Source: Erysipelotrichaceae bacterium NK3D112
GTDB taxonomy: Bacteria; Bacillota_I; Bacilli_A; Erysipelotrichales; Erysipelotrichaceae
Assembly: GCA_000701725.1 (NCBI GenBank)
Contig: JNJQ01000002.1
Span: 1 to 64,000 of the forward strand
Reading direction: 5' to 3'
Length of the DNA stretch: 64,000 nucleotides
The translations under genes and the position numbers were made by a program. Under the pieces are notes generated by a model, which was given only the letters and a program-made list of their open reading frames with translations, had not been told where the DNA came from and ran no database searches. Positions 59,184 to 64,000 of the stretch are shown piece by piece (position 1 is the first letter of the stretch; every line of letters starts with the position of its first letter).

Positions 59184-59426
59184 ATGGAACTGTACAAACG
59201 GTATGTGGATGTCATTATTTACCAGAAGCGCAACGGTGACATCACGCCATTATATGTATGCTGGGAAAACGGCAGGAAATACAAGATCGACAAGGTTCTC
59301 AGCAGTGAGCGGCGGGCCTCCCAGGTCGGCGGCTGCGGCATACGCTATGCATGTATGATCCAGGGTAAACGGCGCAATCTGTTTCTGGAAAAGAACAAAT
59401 GGTTCATTGAAAGCTATCAGCCCTGA
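59184..59426 (+). CDS. Small conserved protein downstream of the Y-family polymerase
   Basis: 80 basic residues: MELYKRYVDVIIYQKRNGDI, TPLYVCWENGRKYKIDKVLS, and VGGCGIRYACMIQG then RNLFLEKNKWFIE. I recall similar short proteins next to Y-family polymerases in other Firmicutes, but know no function. The predicted all-beta character and basic charge would suit an accessory DNA-binding or polymerase-binding subunit. GAGGAGATGATTGAATC precedes its ATG. It is probably cotranscribed with the polymerase under the LexA-like repressor. Confidence 0.7.
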   Translation: MELYKRYVDVIIYQKRNGDITPLYVCWENGRKYKIDKVLSSERRASQVGGCGIRYACMIQGKRRNLFLEKNKWFIESYQP

Positions 59427-59435
59427 AGCACTGCG

Positions 59436-59464
59436 TTGAATATGCATGCGGATCAACGTATGAT
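59436..59464 (+). promoter_or_regulatory. Promoter of the mannitol/mannonate dehydrogenase
   Basis: TTGAAT and TATGAT with a 17-bp spacer, 30 bp upstream of the start codon. Confidence 0.6.
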
Positions 59465-59493
59465 GAAAGCAGAAAAAGAGGAGAAACAATCAT

Positions 59494-61104
59494 ATGAAAC
59501 TGACCATATCCGGTCTTAAGGACACACAGGCATGGGAAAAAGCGGGCATCGCCGTTCCTTCCTATGATGTGTCCGCGCTGACCGCAGCCACTGTTTCCGC
59601 ACCCGGCTGGGTTCACTTCGGCATCGGAAATATCTTCCGCATCTTCATCGGCTCCATCGCTGATGACCTGATCGCTTCGGGCGATATGAAGCACGGCATC
59701 ACATGTGTGGAGACATTCGACTTCGAAGTGCCGGAAAAGATCTATCAGCCCTTTGACAATCTGGCATTATGCGTGACGCTGCTTGGCGACGGCAGCAGCG
59801 AAAAGCGCGTGATCGGCTCATTAAGCGAAGCAATCGCGGCGAAAAAGGATGATCCCGCCGCACGGGCAAGACTCAATGAGATCTTCAAGACACCGGGTCT
59901 GCAGATGGTGAGCTTCACGATCACGGAAAAAGGCTACGCTTTGAAAAACGCTGCCGGAGAATACTTCGGCTTTGTGAAAGAGGATATCGAAAACGGACCG
60001 GAAAAGGTGAGCAGCGCCATGGCGCTTGTCACCGCACTTCTTTATGAGCGCTTCAAAGCCGGCAGAGCACCGCTGGCCCTGGTTTCCATGGACAATGTTT
60101 CCCATAACGGCGAAAAGCTGCGTGATGCGGTCAGGGAGATTGCCGGCGCATGGAAGGAGAATGGATTTGTCAATGAGGACTTCATCGGCTATATCAGCGA
60201 TGAGTCAGTGATCGCTTTCCCCTGGACCATGATCGACAAGATCACCCCGCGTCCTTCTGAATCAGTCGCGTCCATGCTTGGTGAGCTTGGCGTGGAGGAT
60301 ATGGATATTCTGATCACGGATAAGAAGACCTATATCGCTCCGTTTGTCAACGCTGAAAAGCCCCAGTACCTGGTTGTTGAGGATAATTTCCCGGGCGGCC
60401 GTCCGCCGCTGGAAAAAGCCGGCGTCTATATGACCGACCGCGATACCGTCAATGCCTGCGAGCGCATGAAGGTAACCGTCTGCCTCAATCCGCTTCATAC
60501 CGCCCTGGCGCCGTATGGATGCGTGCTTGGCTATACAAGATTCTCGGATGTGATGCGCGATGCGGAAATGCTGAAGCTGGTGAATCTGGTCGGTCCGGTT
60601 GAAGGCATGGCAGTGGTCAAGGATCCCGGCATTCTTTCCCCGAAGGATTTCATCGAGGAGTGCATCAATGTCAGATTCCCCAATGAATACATTCCCGACA
60701 CGCCGCAAAGAATCGCGGTGGACACCTCCCAGATGGTGGGCATCCGCTTTGGCGAAACGATCAAGGAGTATGTGAAGAAAGACGGCAGTGCGAAAGCACT
60801 GAAGGGCATCCCGCTGGCGATCGCCGGATGGCTGCGTTATCTGCTGGCGGTGGATGATACCGGAAAGCCGTTTGAGCTGTCTCCGGATCCGATGAATGAG
60901 GAGCTTCAGACACTTCTCAAAGACGTCAGACTCGGTGAGCCTGACACCTATAACGGCCAATTGAAGAGTGTTCTTGCCAACCGCAATATCTTCGGCTCTG
61001 ATCTTTATGAGGCAGGCATCGGCGAACTGATTGAGCAGATGTTCCGTGAGGAGATCGCAGGCATCGGCGCAGTCAGAAAAACCCTTCAGAAATATCTCGG
61101 TTAA
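59494..61104 (+). CDS. Mannitol/mannonate dehydrogenase family (long-chain) oxidoreductase
   Basis: NAD(P)-dependent polyol dehydrogenase, 536 residues. The Rossmann N-terminal domain contains GWVHFGIGNIFRIFIGSIAD, and the C-terminal domain has the active-site Lys region SMDNVSHNGEKLRDAV, ITPRPS and CLNPLHTALAPYGCVLG. This is the E. coli UxuB/MtlK superfamily, so fructuronate reductase or mannitol 2-dehydrogenase are the main options. It stands alone, unlinked to the uronate island. GAGGAGAAACAATCAT precedes the ATG. Confidence 0.9.
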   Translation: MKLTISGLKDTQAWEKAGIAVPSYDVSALTAATVSAPGWVHFGIGNIFRIFIGSIADDLIASGDMKHGITCVETFDFEVPEKIYQPFDNLALCVTLLGDGSSEKRVIGSLSEAIAAKKDDPAARARLNEIFKTPGLQMVSFTITEKGYALKNAAGEYFGFVKEDIENGPEKVSSAMALVTALLYERFKAGRAPLALVSMDNVSHNGEKLRDAVREIAGAWKENGFVNEDFIGYISDESVIAFPWTMIDKITPRPSESVASMLGELGVEDMDILITDKKTYIAPFVNAEKPQYLVVEDNFPGGRPPLEKAGVYMTDRDTVNACERMKVTVCLNPLHTALAPYGCVLGYTRFSDVMRDAEMLKLVNLVGPVEGMAVVKDPGILSPKDFIEECINVRFPNEYIPDTPQRIAVDTSQMVGIRFGETIKEYVKKDGSAKALKGIPLAIAGWLRYLLAVDDTGKPFELSPDPMNEELQTLLKDVRLGEPDTYNGQLKSVLANRNIFGSDLYEAGIGELIEQMFREEIAGIGAVRKTLQKYLG

Positions 61105-61112
61105 AGGAATCT

Positions 61113-61144
61113 TAAGGTTTCTCCGGCAGGGGGAAGCCTTTTTT
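61113..61144 (+). terminator. Terminator of the dehydrogenase gene
   Basis: AAGGTTTCTCC / GGGGAAGCCTT stem followed by TTTTTT, 10 bp after the stop. Confidence 0.8.
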
Positions 61145-61212
61145 ATGCGGCTCGCATGGTCAAAGTCTTCGCAAAACTGATATACTGATATCACTCAGAG
61201 GCCGAACGCATT

Positions 61213-62160
61213 ATGGAAGAAAAGAAGTTTGAAAATCAGAATCTGAACAATGACATGTTTCAGGAATATATTGACTCGCTGCCGGAAGAAAAGGACTCGG
61301 TGATCCGCGGTGAGGTGCCCGAAGAGGAAGCGAATCCTTCCGCGCATCAGGCGCAGGACAATTCCTCCTCCGGTCTCAGCGATCAGGTGGAAAAAGACCT
61401 GCTTGATTACAAACGCCGGGGATTCGGGGAACATACCGTGCGCAGTAACACATCCTCGCACCGCAGAACCAGCAAAAACCGCAACGCCGCAGCAGCGGTG
61501 CTTGTCGCGACGGCAGCCGGGGTGATTGCCATTGCCTCGCTGACCACGTTCATGATCGCCAGAAACACATTTTCCGATTCCTATACTTACACCGAACCGT
61601 ATATCGAAGAGGAGTATGTGGATCCCTATGAGGAGGAAATGGCAAAGATGAGCGGCTCGCTCAGCCAGCCTGAGATTTTCCTTAACGGCAAGTATGTCGC
61701 TCTGCCGCTTTCCATGAACGAGTTCATGCAGGAAGGCTGGAAGGTGCGCACCTCCGCATTCAGTGAAACCGCCGATACGGTCGGAAGCGAACCGGTATCA
61801 TTCCATGTTGAGACAGAATGGGGCGAGGAGATCTGCGAAGTGTCCGTGGTCTCGCCGACCGGCGAACCCGTTCCGGTATCCGAAGCGATTATCACCGGCC
61901 TTTATACCGATTCGGAAAGCTACTGGTATGAGCTCAATGGCGGCATCTATGTCGGCAGCTCCTCATGGACGGTCGAAAATGCCCTGAATGAGCAGGGGAT
62001 TGAATGGACCAAGCATGGCAATGACGCGGGAACCCGCTATGTGGTTGAGTCAGCCGTTGAGAATGAATACGGCTATGATGACTATGTGCTGAGACTGGAA
62101 CTGCAGGATGATTATGTCGAACGGATCACCATGCAGCTGAGTCAGAGCGGCCAGCAGTAA
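61213..62160 (+). CDS. Hypothetical single-pass membrane protein
   Basis: 315 residues that I cannot assign. The first ~95 residues are hydrophilic and cytoplasmic, rich in Glu, Ser and Arg (KRRGFGEHTVRSNTSSHRRT). One membrane segment follows at about 96-118 (AAAAVLVATAAGVIAIASLT). After an acidic Tyr/Glu linker (YTEPYIEEEYVDPYEEEM) lies an external domain of about 170 residues beginning LNGKYVALPLSMNEFMQEGW. The external domain contains two related halves (ISLNGKYVALPL-like and YELNGGIYVGSSS), which could be a sensing module. A T/A-rich -10 (TATACT) lies upstream. Confidence 0.75.
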   Translation: MEEKKFENQNLNNDMFQEYIDSLPEEKDSVIRGEVPEEEANPSAHQAQDNSSSGLSDQVEKDLLDYKRRGFGEHTVRSNTSSHRRTSKNRNAAAAVLVATAAGVIAIASLTTFMIARNTFSDSYTYTEPYIEEEYVDPYEEEMAKMSGSLSQPEIFLNGKYVALPLSMNEFMQEGWKVRTSAFSETADTVGSEPVSFHVETEWGEEICEVSVVSPTGEPVPVSEAIITGLYTDSESYWYELNGGIYVGSSSWTVENALNEQGIEWTKHGNDAGTRYVVESAVENEYGYDDYVLRLELQDDYVERITMQLSQSGQQ

Positions 62161-62230
62161 ACACAGAAAAGAACAGGGCAGTGTCGCATGACACTGCCTT
62201 CATTGAATTAAGAATACAGAGGAGGATTTC

Positions 62231-62749
62231 ATGGATCTGCTTGAACTCATGGCAAAGCGTCGCAGCGTCAGAAAGTTTACGGATGAACCCTTATCACAGG
62301 AACAGCTTGACCGCATTCTGGATGCGGGTCTGCTCGCACCGACCTCAATGAACCGCCGTCCCTGCACATTTTACGCAGTAACGGACAAAGACACGCTTGC
62401 AGAGATTTCCGCATGCAAAAAGGCGGGAGGCACCTTCATCAAGGATGCCCCGGCCGCCATTGTCGTATTCGGCGATGAAGCAAAAGCCGACACCTGGATG
62501 GAGGACACATCCATCGCGCTTTCCTTTATGATGCTGGAAGCGGAATCCATCGGCATTTCCACGTGCTTTGTGCAGATCGCATTCCGTAAAGGTCAGGATG
62601 GCAGCGATGCGGAAGACAACCTGCGCTCGCTCTTCCATGTTCCGCAGTCTTACCGGATCAGCGGGATCCTTGCCCTGGGCAAAGCGGATCAGAAACCGGC
62701 GCCTTATGACACCGCCAAACTGGACCGCAGCTGTATCGTGAAAATCTGA
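62231..62749 (+). CDS. Nitroreductase-family FMN oxidoreductase
   Basis: 172 residues. KRRSVRKFTDEPLSQEQLDR is the FMN-binding N-terminus, followed by GLLAPTSMNRRPCTFYAVTD, also FMN-contacting, and LGKADQKPAPYDTAKLDRSC near the end. It is a small single-domain nitroreductase, likely NAD(P)H-dependent. AGAGGAGGATTTC precedes the ATG. It is convergent with rubrerythrin and may belong to the same oxygen-tolerance theme. Confidence 0.92.
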   Translation: MDLLELMAKRRSVRKFTDEPLSQEQLDRILDAGLLAPTSMNRRPCTFYAVTDKDTLAEISACKKAGGTFIKDAPAAIVVFGDEAKADTWMEDTSIALSFMMLEAESIGISTCFVQIAFRKGQDGSDAEDNLRSLFHVPQSYRISGILALGKADQKPAPYDTAKLDRSCIVKI

Positions 62750-62751
62750 AA

Positions 62752-62785
62752 ATAAAAAACATGCCCGTCATCTCAGACGGGCATG
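62752..62785. terminator. Terminator of rubrerythrin (also nitroreductase side)
   Basis: CATGCCCGTC / GACGGGCATG is a 10-bp perfect stem. On the minus strand a run of six T residues follows, closing the rubrerythrin gene. Confidence 0.85.
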
Positions 62786-62802
62786 CATGATTTCCGGAAG
62801 AA

Positions 62803-63456
62803 TCAGTAGTTTTCAGCGTTGACTTCGAAATAGGACTGCGGGTGTGCGCAGACAGGGCAGACTTCAGGAGCCTTTGTGCCGACAACGATGTGTCCGCAAT
62901 TGCGGCATTCCCAGATCTTGACCTCGCTCTTTTCGAATACCTGCTGCATTTCAACGTTCTTCAGCAGTGCGCGGTAGCGCTCTTCGTGATGCTTTTCAAT
63001 GGCAGCGACGCCACGGAACTTGGCAGCCAGCTCAGGGAAGCCTTCAGCTTCAGCTGTCTTTGCGAAGTCCTCATACATGTCGGTCCATTCATAGTTCTCA
63101 CCGTCAGCTGCGGCAGCCAGGTTTTCAGCTGTGGAGCCGATGCCGTTGAGTTCCTTGAACCACATCTTGGCATGTTCCTTCTCATTGTCAGCTGTCTTTA
63201 AGAAGAGGGCAGCGATCTGCTCATAGCCTTCCTTCTTTGCTTTGGATGCGAAGTATGTATATTTGTTGCGGGCCTGTGACTCACCGGCAAATGCAGCTTC
63301 GAGGTTCTTCTCGGTCTGTGTGCCTGCGTAAGGGTTCTTTCCTTCAGGAATCAGTTCAAGCTGATCACCGGAAACACCGCAGACAGGGCAGACTGCTTCC
63401 TCAGCGGTTGCGGCTTCGAACTCAACACCGCAGACTTTGCATTTGAATTTGGGCAT
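62803..63456 (-). CDS. Rubrerythrin with rubredoxin domains at both ends
   Basis: Peroxide-reducing diiron protein, 217 residues. An N-terminal rubredoxin-like motif ([22 protein letters not shown]) precedes the four-helix diiron domain: [29 protein letters not shown] and [15 protein letters not shown] supply Glu and His ligands. The usual C-terminal rubredoxin domain is [24 protein letters not shown]. Most rubrerythrins have only one such iron site. Its role is hydrogen peroxide removal in an anaerobe. AGGAGGAAATAGT precedes the ATG. Confidence 0.93.
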   Translation of the reverse strand: MPKFKCKVCGVEFEAATAEEAVCPVCGVSGDQLELIPEGKNPYAGTQTEKNLEAAFAGESQARNKYTYFASKAKKEGYEQIAALFLKTADNEKEHAKMWFKELNGIGSTAENLAAAADGENYEWTDMYEDFAKTAEAEGFPELAAKFRGVAAIEKHHEERYRALLKNVEMQQVFEKSEVKIWECRNCGHIVVGTKAPEVCPVCAHPQSYFEVNAENY

Positions 63457-63694
63457 TATACTATTTCCTCCTTATGACATCCATGCGGGATGTTCTTCAA
63501 TTATTATAAACAAATTGATTCACCGCTTCAATTGAACTGTGCCACAATTGCCTTGCCGCAGGCAAAGAGAGACAAGCTCTTAAGGGCACATTCATAAAGG
63601 ATTATGATGCCCGGATACAGATTCTTTGAATCACATAAAAAACGCTTTTCTTTTTCTGAAAATATGCTAATATAGTTAAGCAACTTAAATCAGT

Positions 63695-63785
63695 GCAGGA
63701 ATACCCAAGCGGTTGAAGGGGCGGGCTTGGAAAGCTCGTAGATCGGTAACACGGTGCCAGGGTTCAAATCCCTGTTCCTGCGCCA
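63695..63785 (+). tRNA. tRNA-Ser (anticodon GGA)
   Basis: The acceptor stem GCAGGAA/TTCCTGC, an anticodon loop TTGGAAA in the stem GGGC/GCTC, a long class II variable arm (GTAGATCGGTAACACGGTGCC) and the T loop GGTTCAAATCC are all present. The 3' CCA is encoded. The long variable arm and GGA anticodon identify serine. Confidence 0.95.
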
Positions 63786-63790
63786 TATTG

Positions 63791-63819
63791 AAAAAGTGCC
63801 TTAAACAGGGCACTTTTTT
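63791..63819 (+). terminator. Terminator of tRNA-Ser
   Basis: AAAGTGCC-TTAAACAG-GGCACTTT stem with extra T residues, a few bases after the tRNA. Confidence 0.85.
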
Positions 63820-63934
63820 AATGCTTATATGATTTGTGACCGCATTTTGGCAACAGTTTTTCTCCGTCATTCTGCATTTGCGGACTTTGCCTCTTTTGGA
63901 AAAATACCGGCTTTGTTGTATGATTAACATGCTT

Positions 63935-64000
63935 ATGAACAAAACCGTAAAAAAACACAGAAGACTTTCCCCGGCGGCGAAAATCATGATCGGCGTGATC
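63935..64000 (+). CDS. Start of a gene cut by the window end
   Basis: Twenty-two codons beginning MNKTVKKHRRLSPAAKIMIG. The basic stretch followed by LSPAAKIMIGVI resembles the N-terminus of TrkH/KtrB-type cation transporters, but the visible part is too short for assignment. No strong ribosome site precedes the ATG, and an ATG slightly upstream is out of frame. Confidence 0.35.
   Translation, partial: MNKTVKKHRRLSPAAKIMIGVI

Noticed and set aside
60262-61194. 310-codon antisense frame opposite the mannitol/mannonate dehydrogenase
   Set aside because: Shadow of a conserved gene; it shows no protein motifs of its own.
1-64000. CRISPR array, prophage or complete insertion sequence
   Set aside because: No regularly spaced identical repeats, no cas-like, integrase, capsid or intact transposase frames were found; only relics and short repeats.

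Overview
The window reads as a chromosomal piece of an anaerobic, probably gut-dwelling Firmicute. The evidence is strong AGGAGG-type ribosome sites, a T-box leader in front of lysS, CcpA-type cre sites, SEDS/bPBP and MurJ-like wall genes, FeoAB, rubrerythrin, DegV and TldD/TldE. Base composition looks close to 50% G+C by eye, and the gene style resembles Erysipelotrichia. That placement is an inference, not a database match.

Layout. Positions 1-860 are gene-poor, with a parA relic, terminators and repeat debris. Positions 863-2974 hold a divergent aldo/keto reductase and AraC regulator pair. Positions 3400-19970 form a carbohydrate island. It contains mannonate dehydratase, an SDR mannonate oxidoreductase, a sulfatase broken by deletion and frameshift, an AraC regulator, a four-gene sugar ABC transporter, GH3, a HAD phosphatase, a carboxylesterase, an amidohydrolase and a GH2 enzyme. 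The set suggests uptake and breakdown of a decorated (possibly sulfated or esterified) uronic acid-containing glycoside. The uronate would enter central metabolism through fructuronate, mannonate and KDG. Both main promoters carry the same pair of TTGCAAT boxes spaced exactly 22 bp, with a -10 placed 28-29 bp downstream, so one AraC protein probably controls the whole island.

Positions 20000-29500 are accessory and partly decayed. They hold an SDR, small proteins of unknown function, a half-size EamA protein, a cytoplasmic alpha-amylase, C- or N-terminal relics of RecD2 and a methyltransferase, an XRE regulator, a metallo-beta-lactamase-fold enzyme, a VOC protein, and DUF3800 behind a structured leader. 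Several small repeats recur here: a 62-codon ORF family, phased G-runs, and a terminator-like hairpin.

Positions 29700-64000 are mostly stable housekeeping genes: T-box-lysS, uracil permease, a PBP/SEDS pair, a fructan/sucrose operon (HAD, aldose epimerase, GH32), DegV, a LysR regulator, a ComEC-like hydrolase, a TldD/TldE protease pair, an M32 carboxypeptidase and xpt. They continue with FemX-like and MurJ-like wall genes, feoA-feoA-feoB behind a palindromic operator, a ROK glucokinase, a LexA-like repressor divergent from a Y-family polymerase, a long-chain mannitol/mannonate dehydrogenase, a nitroreductase, a two-rubredoxin rubrerythrin, tRNA-Ser(GGA), and the first codons of a gene cut by the window end.
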